From Polyangium sp. 15x6 (GTDB taxonomy: Bacteria; Myxococcota_A; Polyangia; Polyangiales; Polyangiaceae), in the NCBI RefSeq assembly GCF_029960785.1, contig NZ_JASBQE010000081.1:1-55198 (forward strand): a DNA stretch of 55,198 bases, given 5' to 3'. The notes under the pieces were generated by a model. It saw only the letters and a list, made by a program, of their open reading frames with translations, had not been told where the DNA came from and did no database searches. The translations under genes were made by a program, and so were the position numbers. Shown here piece after piece: positions 37,232 through 49,919 of this stretch (positions within the stretch are counted from its first letter, which is position 1; the number at the start of each line of letters is the position of its first letter).

Positions 37232-37849
37232 TCAAAACGAAGAGAAGGGCTCCTTCAAGAACGCGATCTCCTCGTCGGTCGAGGCGCGCCCGAGGATCAC
37301 GTTGCGGTGCGGGAAGCGGCCGAAGCGCAGGATGATGTCGCGATGGCGCACGGCGTAATCGAAGTACGCCGCGAAGGCGCCCCGCGCCTCCCCGGTCACG
37401 ACGTCGAGGAGCGCTCCGAACCGCGCGACCGCGAGTTCCTGCACGGCGAGGTCCTCGGCGTGCTCGAGCGGCAAGTACACGAAGAGCCGCTCGACGGGCC
37501 GGAGCCGGAGATCCTCGTCCGCCGCGATCATCGCCCGCGCCGTGGCGAGCGCGATGGGATCGCCCTCGAACGCGCGCGGCGTGCCGCGAAAGATGTTCCG
37601 GGGGAACTGATCACAGAGCACGAGGAGCGCGAGCCGACCGCGCTGCGTCTCCCCCCACGAAGCGAGTTCACCGCGCAGGGCGCGCTCGACGAGATCGCCG
37701 AACGTCTCGCGCAGGAATCGATCCGTCGCGTCACTCCGAACGAACCAGAGCGCGTGCTGTCGCTTCACGATCGTGGCGTCGTCCGCGTCCGGGCCGAACC
37801 ACGCCGCGAGGACGTTCGAGATCTCGTCCGCGCCCCCCTCGTGGCTCAT
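37232..37849 (-). CDS. DUF924 protein
   Basis: The 205-residue soluble protein has a full DUF924 pattern: LAAWFGPDADDATIVKRQH at the N-terminus, LLVLCDQFPRNIFRG in the middle, LRPVERLFVYLPLEHAED and RHRDIILRFGRFPHRN. DUF924 proteins are all-helical and have unknown function; some resemble TPR folds. The start ATG at 37849 overlaps the stop of the upstream transglutaminase gene by 4 bases (ATGA), so translation is coupled. The functional link between the two is not known. Confidence 0.93.
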   Translation of the reverse strand: MSHEGGADEISNVLAAWFGPDADDATIVKRQHALWFVRSDATDRFLRETFGDLVERALRGELASWGETQRGRLALLVLCDQFPRNIFRGTPRAFEGDPIALATARAMIAADEDLRLRPVERLFVYLPLEHAEDLAVQELAVARFGALLDVVTGEARGAFAAYFDYAVRHRDIILRFGRFPHRNVILGRASTDEEIAFLKEPFSSF

Positions 37850-40800
37850 CGCGACGCTTTCTCCGCGGTCTTTTGCGGCGCCGTCTTGCTCGGGTCTCCA
37901 GGCACGAGCCGCACGAGCCGGTGCATGAGCCCATCGACCCGCTGCAGCCACGCGCGCCACTTCGTGTACTTGTCGACCGGAATCGTCGACAGATCGAACA
38001 CGAGCGTGCGCTTCACGACGACCGCGCCGCCCTCGCCCGGAGAAAACTCGATCTTCGCGCGGCCGAACTCACCGCCGGCCTCCTCGCCGCCCGGCGGAAG
38101 CTCCGCGAAGACGTAGCCCTCGGGCGGCACGATCGTGATCGCGCGCGTCTCGTGCCTCGGCGCGAGGAACGGCGGGAGCACGACCGGCAGCGTGCGCGAC
38201 GAGAGCGGCGCGAGCTGCGACGTGAGCGTCGCCGTGTCGCTCACCGGCACCACGAGCTCGTTGCCTTCACGCCGCGCGATGCCCTGGCTCGTCGCCTCGT
38301 ACGAGAGCTTTGCCGCGCCGCCGGGCAACGCGCCGTCGAAGCCGACCTCGCCCTTGAGCTCCACGCCGGGCACCCACTTGCCCGTGAGGTACGTCTCGGC
38401 CCATTGCTTGCGCGCGTCGGGCTCGACGAGGTTCGTGCGCGCCTCGAAGGCCGCGTCGCCGACGTGCCGCTCGTTCGCGGTGAGCTTGCCGCGGCCCTGG
38501 ACGTCGAGCTCGATCCGCCACTCGGCGTCGATGCCGTGATCGTCGGGCGAGCTCGCGGGCGTCTCGATCATCTTCGCGGGGCCGTCGTCGATGAAGAACG
38601 CGAGCGTGCGCGCATCCATCGCCGGCAGCGGGCCGAGGCGGCTCTGCGGGCTCGTCGCGTCGAGCCACATCGCCGGCGCGCCGTCCTTCGCGGGCAGGTA
38701 CGCGATGCCGTGATCGAACATCGGCACCGCGACCTTTTCGCTGCGCAGGAGCATCGACTGCCCCGTGTAACGCGTCTGCACGAGGACCTCGGTCGCCTCG
38801 ATGCCGATCGCCTTGAGCAGCGTGATGAGCAGCATGGCCTTGTCGTCGCAGTCGCCTTGCTTTCTCGCGAGCGAGATCTGCGGTCGGTTCGGCAGCCAGG
38901 CCTCGCCCGAGACGTAGTTCACGTACCGGATCGAGTCGGCGACGTAGTCGAAGACCGCGCGAATCTTCTCGTCGCGCGTCTTCTTTCCCTTCGTGAGCTC
39001 GGCCGCGAGCTCCTTGATGCGCTCGTCGGGCGTGGAAAAACCCTCGACCGCGCTCTTGTACCAGTTGCGGAAATCACCCCAGCCCGCGAACGTCGAGCCC
39101 ACGACGACGGGCACCGTCTCCGCGATCGGCGGCGCGAGCGGCTCGTCACGCACGTTCGTCGGGTTGTCCCACACGAACCGCTGGATCAGGCGATCTCCGA
39201 CGGTCTTCGTCTCCGATCGATCAGCCTTGCCGTTGATCACGTCGACGGCGAGCGGCGAGGCCGCGGGCGAGTCCACGACGACCTCGTTGAACAGGATCGG
39301 CCGCGTATCCATCGAGCCGACGTAGTCGATGAAGTAGAACGGCGCGTCGCCGCGGCGGCCCACGGGATCACGCGTCCACGAGCGCACCGCGATCTCCACG
39401 ACGTCGCCCGACGAGAGCTTCGGCCAGCGCACGAACGCGCCGCGCCCGCCGCCGCCTTGCTCCTCGGGCAGCGCGATCGAGCCGTCCTTCCTGTGCACGC
39501 GCGCGAAGAGCAGCTCCGTGCGATCGCCCTCGGCCGGGATGTCCGGCTCGAAGAGGTCCATCTCCGTGCGCGGCTCGACCACGATCTCCCGCGCGTAATG
39601 CATGAGCTGCGAGACGCGTCGATCCGGGTGGTACGTCACGACGCGCGTCCAGTGGAGCTGCCGATCGAAGACCTCGCCCTTCTTCGCCGGGTTCGCCTTG
39701 GCCCGCGCGAGGAAGACGCTCGGCTGCACGATCGCCTGCTCGTCGGGCATCGCCGTCTTGCCCTGCGGCATGCGCGTGCGGAGCGCGATCTCCGCCTTGC
39801 GTTGCTGATCCGTGGGCTCGAGCGCGAGCGCGCGCGCGAGCGCCTCGGTCACGCGCTCCGCCGGCTCCGACGGCGGTTTGCCTTGCCGCACCTCGTCCGC
39901 GAGCACCGCCTTGCGCGCGGCCGCGAGCCCGTCGAACGCCGACGCCTTGTTCGGCGAGAGCAAGGTCGCCACGTAAAACACCTCGCGCGCCCACGCGTTC
40001 CGGCCCGCGTCGAGGAGCTGCCGCCCGATCGCCACGAGCTCGTCGGCCGATCGCTGATGCGCGAGGCTCTCGGCCGCGGCGCGCTCGAGCTCCGCGCCGC
40101 CCTGCACCCGGAACGCCGACACGTAACGGCTGTCGCGCGCGCCCGCGCGTTGCTCCACGAGCTTGCGCGCCGCGACGAGCGCCGTCTGCGGATCGGCGCG
40201 CGTCACCGAGGAGAGCTCGGCCCACACGGCCGTCGGCGCGCGCCCGCGCTCCTCGCCCGTCATCGCCATGAGCTCGTCGCGATGCGCCCGGTACGCGCCC
40301 TGCGCGCCCATCTGCGAGCGCCCCGCGATCTTGAGCAGGCGCGCTTCAAGGTCCGTCGCGGTCGCGAGCGGCGCCTCGCGGACGCGCGCGATCGCCCAGT
40401 CGGGATAACGCGCCGCGAGCGACGACTCGAAGAGCCGCCGCTGCGCGAACGCCGCCGTCGCCTCGTCGTTCGCCGCCTTGCCGCGCTCGAACGCGAGGTT
40501 CAGCCGCTCGCTCCGCTCCGCGCCGAACGGCGAGACGTACCCCGCGAGCGCGAGCACGTCGGGCGACGTGTCCTTGCCACGGAGCGCCGCTTCGAGCAGC
40601 CCCGGCGCGCGCGGCGAACGTGCGTCCTCCGCGCCCCCGAGCGTCCGCAGGATCGCCGCCCGCAGCGCTGCATCCGGGCTCGGATTCGCACCCACGTCGA
40701 GGCCCACTTCGAGCTGCGTCTTGACCCGCGTGACACCCTTCGGCGGCTTGATCTCCGCCGCCACGCGCGCCTCCTTCGCCGGATCCGCCTTGCCCTGCTT

Positions 40801-41916
40801 TTTCTCCGCGGCCGCGGGCAGCACCACGCTCGTGATGTCCGACGACGACGACACGGTGACCGCCGCGCCCGCTTCATCCGTGAACCGCAAGCGCACGCGC
40901 CCCTCGTCCGAGGTCGCGCCCGAGCAGACCTTCACCGCGACGAGATGCGGCCCCGGCACAGGCTCGATCCGCGCGGCCAGCCGATCCAGCACGAGGCGCG
41001 GATGCACCTCCTCGCTCATCGCGACATCGGCGCCGTCCCAGAGCAGCCGCACCTTGCCCGTCGCCGCGACATGCACGAGCACGGGCTTCTGCGCCTTTCC
41101 CCCGGGCGGGTTCGGGAAGACGACCTTCGACGCGAGATACGTGCAGCTCTCGGCGCGCGGATGCACGTAGAGGTCGAGCGGAACGCCGCGCCACGTCGAC
41201 GACTGCGGCAGGATGCGCCGCCACGCGACGTCGTACACGCCCCACGAGTACCGCGCCGACGTGTCGTTGAATTTCTGCCCCGGCGCCTCCGGGCCTTCCT
41301 TGTCGCGAATCCCTTCGCCCTTGTCCTGGAACGGACCGAGGATCGCAAAGGACCGCACGAGCCCACTCATGTCGGGCGCGACGTCGTACGAAATCGACTT
41401 CGAGGAAGCCCACGCAGGCCCCGCCGGGTTCGGCGTCAGCCATGCCGCGAGCGCCCGCGCATCCCCGGCGACCGGCGACTTCGTCGTGGCCACCGTGCGC
41501 AGCGCCCCGCGCACTTTTCCGAACGTCGCGCGCTCATCGAGCGTCGTCGCAACGAGCAGCCCCGCGAGCGCATCCGGCCCGCCCGCCGTCGCGCGCTGGA
41601 TCCCGAGATCCACCATCGGATCCGGCTGCGCCGCCGTCCATCGTGAAGGCGCCTTCGGCAAGGACGCCTGCGCGCTCGAAGCTTTGTCCTGCTTGCCGCC
41701 GCCCTTGTCCTGGACGCCCTTGTCCTTGTCCTGGACGCCTGCAGCGGGCTTCTTCGTGGTCGCGGGATCGGCCTTTTTCCCGGGCGATTGCGCGAGCGCC
41801 GTGCCCGAGACGAGCCCCAGCGTGATCACCCACGCGATGCCCCTCTTCCACGACGCCCCGGCGCGCAGTCGTCGTGTTCCCTCGCCGATGGCCTGCGCGA
41901 TCGAAGACCTTTCCAT
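37846..41916 (-). CDS. Secreted DUF3857/transglutaminase-like protein
   Basis: From the ATG at 41916, with a GAGG site, the 1356-residue protein has a signal sequence (WVITLGLVSGTALAQ) and a Lys/Asp/Gln repeat region (GVQDKDKGVQDKGGGKQDK) near residues 60-85. A beta-rich region and TPR-like helices follow (about 250-750). DUF3857 covers about 760-960 and a transglutaminase-like core sits near 970-1100. The catalytic set is Cys1023 (GDCDDKAMLL), His1069 (MFDHGIAYL) and Asp1086 (MWLDATSP), all intact. It may cleave or crosslink peptides or polymers in the periplasm. The gene at 22733 is a relative with a destroyed triad. The DUF924 gene is translated from its stop codon. Confidence 0.9.
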   Translation of the reverse strand: MERSSIAQAIGEGTRRLRAGASWKRGIAWVITLGLVSGTALAQSPGKKADPATTKKPAAGVQDKDKGVQDKGGGKQDKASSAQASLPKAPSRWTAAQPDPMVDLGIQRATAGGPDALAGLLVATTLDERATFGKVRGALRTVATTKSPVAGDARALAAWLTPNPAGPAWASSKSISYDVAPDMSGLVRSFAILGPFQDKGEGIRDKEGPEAPGQKFNDTSARYSWGVYDVAWRRILPQSSTWRGVPLDLYVHPRAESCTYLASKVVFPNPPGGKAQKPVLVHVAATGKVRLLWDGADVAMSEEVHPRLVLDRLAARIEPVPGPHLVAVKVCSGATSDEGRVRLRFTDEAGAAVTVSSSSDITSVVLPAAAEKKQGKADPAKEARVAAEIKPPKGVTRVKTQLEVGLDVGANPSPDAALRAAILRTLGGAEDARSPRAPGLLEAALRGKDTSPDVLALAGYVSPFGAERSERLNLAFERGKAANDEATAAFAQRRLFESSLAARYPDWAIARVREAPLATATDLEARLLKIAGRSQMGAQGAYRAHRDELMAMTGEERGRAPTAVWAELSSVTRADPQTALVAARKLVEQRAGARDSRYVSAFRVQGGAELERAAAESLAHQRSADELVAIGRQLLDAGRNAWAREVFYVATLLSPNKASAFDGLAAARKAVLADEVRQGKPPSEPAERVTEALARALALEPTDQQRKAEIALRTRMPQGKTAMPDEQAIVQPSVFLARAKANPAKKGEVFDRQLHWTRVVTYHPDRRVSQLMHYAREIVVEPRTEMDLFEPDIPAEGDRTELLFARVHRKDGSIALPEEQGGGGRGAFVRWPKLSSGDVVEIAVRSWTRDPVGRRGDAPFYFIDYVGSMDTRPILFNEVVVDSPAASPLAVDVINGKADRSETKTVGDRLIQRFVWDNPTNVRDEPLAPPIAETVPVVVGSTFAGWGDFRNWYKSAVEGFSTPDERIKELAAELTKGKKTRDEKIRAVFDYVADSIRYVNYVSGEAWLPNRPQISLARKQGDCDDKAMLLITLLKAIGIEATEVLVQTRYTGQSMLLRSEKVAVPMFDHGIAYLPAKDGAPAMWLDATSPQSRLGPLPAMDARTLAFFIDDGPAKMIETPASSPDDHGIDAEWRIELDVQGRGKLTANERHVGDAAFEARTNLVEPDARKQWAETYLTGKWVPGVELKGEVGFDGALPGGAAKLSYEATSQGIARREGNELVVPVSDTATLTSQLAPLSSRTLPVVLPPFLAPRHETRAITIVPPEGYVFAELPPGGEEAGGEFGRAKIEFSPGEGGAVVVKRTLVFDLSTIPVDKYTKWRAWLQRVDGLMHRLVRLVPGDPSKTAPQKTAEKASR

Positions 41917-42010
41917 GGGTACCTCGATGCATAGCGCGGCCCGTCGGGGGGATCGAGCCCCTCGGCCCTGTTCTTGGCCCACCTCGACGCGCGTCTCTAC
42001 CCTCCCGCGC

Positions 42011-42496
42011 ATGCGCCGCGTCTCTCGTTTGATCGCTGCCCTCGCGCTCGCCTTGACCGCCTCGCTCGCGCCCGCTTCGAGCGCGTTCGCGCGTGGCAAG
42101 GCCACCGTGGAGTGGACCCGCGTCGACGCCCCGGAAGGAAAAGAAGGCGACCGGATCGCCCGCACCCTGCGCAACCTCCTCAAAGAGGCCAGCCGCAAGG
42201 CCGATTTCGGCAAATCCGGCAAGGTCGCGCTCCGCGCAAAGATCACCGAGTACGTCGTCGAGAAGAAGGGCGACGTCCTGCGCATCCGCTGCACCGTCGT
42301 CGGTCGTGTCGAGGGCGGGGCCAGCGCGAAGAGCCGCATCTCCTTCGGCGGTGACCCGAACGACCCGAAGGCCCTCGAGAAGCAAGTCCTCACGATGGTC
42401 GCGCACGGCGTCACGAGCCGCCTGGCCGCGATCGCCCGCTCTCGCGCCGAAGCCGAGGAAAAGAAGAAAAACGCGGCGCGTGAGGCCGAGGACTAG
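42011..42496 (+). CDS. Small secreted protein, function unknown
   Basis: The 161-residue protein has a signal peptide (LIAALALALTASLAPASSAFA). The mature part is a compact domain with alternating beta and helix (KVALRAKITEYVVEKKGDVL, IRCTVVGRV) and a charged C-terminal helix with many Glu/Lys. No known family is recognised, although short secreted proteins of this shape occur in myxobacteria. It is transcribed divergently from the transglutaminase gene, with 94 bases between the starts. A stem-loop lies 1 base after the stop. Confidence 0.78.
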   Translation: MRRVSRLIAALALALTASLAPASSAFARGKATVEWTRVDAPEGKEGDRIARTLRNLLKEASRKADFGKSGKVALRAKITEYVVEKKGDVLRIRCTVVGRVEGGASAKSRISFGGDPNDPKALEKQVLTMVAHGVTSRLAAIARSRAEAEEKKKNAAREAED

Positions 42497-42497
42497 A

Positions 42498-42522
42498 AGA
42501 GCGCCGCGTTGTTCGGCGCTCT
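42498..42522 (+). terminator. Stem-loop after the small secreted protein gene
   Basis: AGAGCGCCG and CGGCGCTCT form a perfect 9-bp stem around a 7-base loop, starting just after the TAG stop at 42494-42496. A run of U is lacking, so it is a terminator or a 3' end stabiliser by position only. Confidence 0.45.
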
Positions 42523-42675
42523 GCGAGATTGCGCAGCAAGCTCGCCTCTAGGGGGTGAATCGGCCGGGCTTCGCCTGGCCGAGAGGGGGGCGCGAGGCGT
42601 CCCCCTCGGGACCCGACGCGTTTCCGAATCGCCTCTCGACCCTCGCGGCAAATTGATTTAGTCCAGGGAGTCGAC

Positions 42676-43098
42676 ATGGAATACGACCGCATGCTCGCGA
42701 CGCTCTTCGAGGAAGAGGACCGCGCGCGCGAGATGGCGAGCAAGCTGATGAAGGTCTCCCAGGAGTCGCGCGAGGCGGCCTCCGCGGAGCGTCAGAGCCT
42801 CGTCGCCTTCCTCAAGGGCCCGATGGAGCGGCACATGGCGTACGAGGAGCGCGCCGTCTTCCCGCAGCTCGACCGCCGCGGCCTCGGCGCCGAAGTGCAA
42901 GTCGCGCTGCGCCACCACGCGATGATCCGCGAGGACGCCGAGAAGCTCGACGCCGCGCGGCCCGGTGACGACGTGAGCCAGCTCATCTTCGACGTGGCGC
43001 GCCGCATGCTGCACCACACGAACTTCGAGGGAGATTACATCTACCCCGAGCTCACCTACGAAGCCTGGCGTGATCTCATGAAGGAGACCGCGGGGTGA
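42676..43098 (+). CDS. Hemerythrin/HHE-like protein
   Basis: The 140-residue all-helical protein has HHE-type ligand residues: His53 and Glu57 in RHMAYEE, His80/His81, and His113/His114 with Glu118 in HHTNFEGDY. In the first helix, where hemerythrin usually has a His, this protein has Glu/Asp (FEEED at 11-15), so the di-iron site may differ from that of the oxygen carrier type. Such proteins store or sense iron, O2 or NO. It has its own 179-base upstream gap, and a Ser/Thr kinase starts 52 bases after it on the same strand, so a sensor-kinase link is possible but not shown. Confidence 0.88.
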   Translation: MEYDRMLATLFEEEDRAREMASKLMKVSQESREAASAERQSLVAFLKGPMERHMAYEERAVFPQLDRRGLGAEVQVALRHHAMIREDAEKLDAARPGDDVSQLIFDVARRMLHHTNFEGDYIYPELTYEAWRDLMKETAG

Positions 43099-43150
43099 AC
43101 GCCGCGCTCTCGACATCTGCCCCGGGCGCCACGTACTCTGTGGGTTCCTG

Positions 43151-45040
<1,890 letters not shown>

Positions 45041-45051
45041 AACCGAAAAGG

Positions 45052-45089
45052 AAAAACCCCGCCACTGCTGGTCGCAGCGCGGGGTTTTT
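45052..45089. terminator. Bidirectional Rho-independent terminator
   Basis: AAAAACCCCGC (45052-45062) and GCGGGGTTTTT (45079-45089) form an 11-bp stem ending in a T-run on either strand. It sits between the kinase stop and the dnaK stop, so it can end both transcripts. An inner TGC/GCA pair extends the structure. Confidence 0.92.
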
Positions 45090-45139
45090 CGTTCAGGGAC
45101 GCCCCAGCGTGTTTGCCGGGGCGTCCTCGCTTCTACGGA

Positions 45140-47044
<1,905 letters not shown>

Positions 47045-47378
47045 GGAACCTTTTCCTCCGAGACGGTCGCGCACGTGATTCGGCGCATGCGAGGCAGAGC
47101 GGCCGGGGAGAGCCTGCCTGGGAAACGCTACGTAGTTGAGCCGGAAACCTCTGAAATCCTTCTTGTTTTCCGAGTCGCTCCGGCTTTGCGGGTCGCTTCG
47201 CGGTCGAAAGTAACCACACGCCCCCTCACGTCAACGGAAGCGCAGGCAGAACTCGGAAAAATCCATGCCCGGGCCCGGACGTCCTGGAAGAACCCGCCCG
47301 TCATGCTGACCGTCCCTTGCGATCTCCGGGAGGTGCGTGCTAAGAGGCTCGGCCCTTCTTCGGAGGAAGGACCGCGCC
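47045..47378. other. 334-base divergent regulatory gap between dnaK and rpmE
   Basis: This is the only gene-free stretch above 300 bases. It holds the start regions of two divergent genes. On the minus strand there is a possible promoter (47234-47207). A GGAGGAAGG ribosome site precedes rpmE. I see no inverted repeat of the CIRCE type, no tRNA and no small gene that I could support. T-rich patches occur near 47159-47170. Confidence 0.7.
47207..47234 (-). promoter_or_regulatory. Candidate dnaK promoter
   Basis: TTGACG (47234-47229) and TACTTT (47212-47207), with a 16-base spacer on the minus strand, would give a leader of about 150 bases. The -35 part is a good match and the -10 part a poor one, so a heat-shock or ECF sigma could also be involved. 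Confidence 0.35.
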
Positions 47379-47591
47379 ATGAAGCAAGGCATCCACCCCA
47401 ATTACGTCATGTCGACGATCAACTGCGCCTGCGGCTCGGTCGTCGTCACCCGTTCGACCCGCGGCAGCTTCACCACCGACATCTGCTCCGCGTGCCACCC
47501 CTTCTACACGGGCAAGGCGAAGGTCATGGACGTCGCCGGCCGCGTCGACCGCTTCCGCAAGAAGTACGCGCAGACGCAAAAGGCGACCTGA
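47379..47591 (+). CDS. rpmE: 50S ribosomal protein L31
   Basis: The 70-residue protein has the L31 start MKQGIHPNY and four Cys at 16, 18, 36 and 39, so it is the zinc-binding (C+) form. The strong GGAGGAAGG site upstream supports the start at 47379. The gene order rpmE, DUF1385, prfA is common in bacteria. Confidence 0.97.
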   Translation: MKQGIHPNYVMSTINCACGSVVVTRSTRGSFTTDICSACHPFYTGKAKVMDVAGRVDRFRKKYAQTQKAT

Positions 47592-47693
47592 TCCCGCGCG
47601 GAATTTCCCATTCCGCCGGTCTCCCCCCGTGGGGCGCCCGCTCTGCGGGGGGGCGCCTCCCACTCGGGTACTTCCCGCGCTAGAGTCTTCCCG

Positions 47694-48812
47694 ATGAGCC
47701 AGGAAGTCGCGCGCCCGTACATCGGCGGGCAAGCCGTGATCGAGGGGGTCATGATGAGATCCCCTCGCTCGCTCTCCATCGTTTGCCGCAGACGCTCGGG
47801 CGAGCTCGTGGTCCGTGAACGGGCCGCGCCCACGCTCGCGCAAGGTCCGCGCACCTGGCCGCTCGTGCGTGGCATCGTCACCGTCGTCGAGTCTCTCAAG
47901 CTCGGCTCGCAAGCCCTGCGCTGGTCGGCCGATCTCTACGAGCAGGACCTGGACGACGAGGACAAGCCGAAGTCGACGAAAAAGCCGCCGACCGCGAGCA
48001 ACGTCCTCACGGCGCTCTCGCTGCCGATCCTTTCGCTCGTCACCTCGGGCGGAGAGGCGGCCCCGTCCACGGGGAGCAAGGGTGCGGGCGGGTTCGGGTT
48101 CATCTCGATCCTGTTCGCCGTGGGCCTGTTCGTCGCGGCGCCGCAGGCCGGCGCCGAGGGCATCAACAAGCTCTTCAAGCTCGGCCTCGACGTCGGCTCG
48201 CCGGGCTTCCAGGCGCTCACGGGCGCGGCGAAGCTCCTCATCGTCGTCGGCTACATGCTGCTCATCCGGCAGGTCGCCGAGATCCGCCGCGTGTTCCAGT
48301 ACCACGGCGCCGAACACAAGGCGATTTCGACCTACGAGGCCCACGAGGAGCTCACGGTCGAGAACGCAGCCAAGAAGACCACGCTCCACGCGCGTTGCGG
48401 CACCACGTTCCTCGTGATGGTCGCGCTCGTGTCGATCCTCGTCTTCTCGGCCATCGGCGCGCTCCTGCCGACGATCCCCGGCGGACGGCTCGCGCAGAGC
48501 GTGGGCTTCTTCTTCATGAAGCTGCCCTTCCTGCCGTTCATCGCCGCCATCACCTACGAGCTGCAGCGCTTCTTCGCGCGCTTCTGCACCGTGGGCCCGC
48601 TGCAGGTCCTGCTCTGGCCGGGCTTCCTCGTCCAGAAGATCACGACCGCGGAGCCCGAGCCCGCGCAGCTCGAGGTGGCGCTCGCGTCGCTCCGCGCGAC
48701 GCTCTGGCGCGAAGCCGCGGCCACGAGCGCGCCCGCCGAGGTGCCCGACCGCGTCTTCCCCGATTACGGCCGACTCCTCGCAGACCCGGGTTACGTCGGC
48801 GCGCGCGTCTGA
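47694..48812 (+). CDS. DUF1385 (YqhQ-like) membrane protein
   Basis: The 372-residue protein begins with YIGGQAVIEGVMMRSPRS, the DUF1385 signature, and has several membrane helices, for example FGFISILFAVGLFVAAPQAG and TFLVMVALVSILVFSAIGALL. The conserved block YHGAEHKAISTYEA is present in the middle. The role is not known, but the gene is very often next to prfA. The stop lies 15 bases before the prfA start, which suggests one operon. Confidence 0.95.
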   Translation: MSQEVARPYIGGQAVIEGVMMRSPRSLSIVCRRRSGELVVRERAAPTLAQGPRTWPLVRGIVTVVESLKLGSQALRWSADLYEQDLDDEDKPKSTKKPPTASNVLTALSLPILSLVTSGGEAAPSTGSKGAGGFGFISILFAVGLFVAAPQAGAEGINKLFKLGLDVGSPGFQALTGAAKLLIVVGYMLLIRQVAEIRRVFQYHGAEHKAISTYEAHEELTVENAAKKTTLHARCGTTFLVMVALVSILVFSAIGALLPTIPGGRLAQSVGFFFMKLPFLPFIAAITYELQRFFARFCTVGPLQVLLWPGFLVQKITTAEPEPAQLEVALASLRATLWREAAATSAPAEVPDRVFPDYGRLLADPGYVGARV

Positions 48813-48827
48813 ACTCGGACCTACCCC

Positions 48828-49919
48828 ATGTTGCCGATCGCGAAGCTCGAAGCCGTGGCGCGGCGCTTCCGGGAGCTCGAGCACCTGCTCTGCTCGCCCG
48901 AGGTGCTCGCCGATCACGCGAAGCTGCAGAAGCTCAACAAGGAGCGCACGGACCTCGAGCCCGTCGTGGCGCAGTTCGCGCGCCTCAACGACATCGAGCG
49001 TCGCATCGCGGAGGACCGCGAGGTGCTCGCCGATCCCGAGCTCGGCGAGCTCGCGCGCGCGGAGCTGCCCGAGCTCGAAGCCGAGCGCGAGGCGATCGCG
49101 AACGACCTCGAGCTCTTGCTCCTGCCGAAAGATCCGAACGACGCGAAGAACACGATCGTCGAGATCCGAAGCGGTGAGGGCGGCGAGGAGGCGGCGCTCT
49201 TCGCGGCCGACGTCTTCCGCATGATCGTCCGGTACGGCGAGACGAAGCGCTGGAAGGTCGAGATCCTCAGCGTGAGCGAGGCTTCGGCGGGCGGGTACAA
49301 AGAGGTCATCGCGCTCGTCACGGGCCAGGACGTCTACTCGCACCTCCGTTACGAGGGCGGCGTGCACCGCGTGCAGCGCGTGCCCGCGACCGAAGCGCAG
49401 GGCCGGATCCACACGTCGACCGCGACCGTCGCCGTGCTGCCCGAGGCCGACGACGTCGACGTGCAGATCGACGACAAGGACCTCGACATCTCGATCGCGG
49501 CCTCCGGCGGCCCCGGCGGGCAGGGCGTGAACACGACGAACAGCGCCGTGCAGATCCGCCACATCCCGACGGGCATCATCGTGAAGTGCCAGGACGAGCG
49601 TTCGCAGCTCAAGAACAAGGCGAAGGCGCTCAAGGTGCTGAAGAGCCGCCTGCTCGACATCGAGCGCAAGCGGCAAGAAGACGCGCTCAGCGCCGAGCGG
49701 CGCACGATGGTCGGTTCGGCCGACCGATCGATGAAGATCCGCACCTACAACTACCCGCAGAACCGCGTCACCGATCACCGCATCGGCCTCACGCTGCACA
49801 AGCTCGACCGCATCATGGACGGTGACCTCGACGAGCTCATCGCCGCGCTGCGCACGCATCGCCAGGCCGAGCTCCTGAAGAAGGGCGGCGCGGAGGATCG
49901 CCCCGCCGAGATCGAATGA
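48828..49919 (+). CDS. prfA: Peptide chain release factor 1
   Basis: The protein (363 residues) recognises UAA and UAG stops. It has the catalytic GGQ in GGPGGQGVNTTNS, the codon-recognition PAT motif in RVPATEAQGRIHTS and the C-terminal ending YNYPQNRVTDHRIG. The size is normal. The following gene overlaps the stop by 4 bases (ATGA). Confidence 0.98.
   Translation: MLPIAKLEAVARRFRELEHLLCSPEVLADHAKLQKLNKERTDLEPVVAQFARLNDIERRIAEDREVLADPELGELARAELPELEAEREAIANDLELLLLPKDPNDAKNTIVEIRSGEGGEEAALFAADVFRMIVRYGETKRWKVEILSVSEASAGGYKEVIALVTGQDVYSHLRYEGGVHRVQRVPATEAQGRIHTSTATVAVLPEADDVDVQIDDKDLDISIAASGGPGGQGVNTTNSAVQIRHIPTGIIVKCQDERSQLKNKAKALKVLKSRLLDIERKRQEDALSAERRTMVGSADRSMKIRTYNYPQNRVTDHRIGLTLHKLDRIMDGDLDELIAALRTHRQAELLKKGGAEDRPAEIE

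Noticed and set aside
47045-47378. A CIRCE element or small RNA in the dnaK-rpmE gap
   Set aside because: I found no TTAGCACTC-N9-GAGTGCTAA-type inverted repeat and no convincing stem-loop plus terminator.
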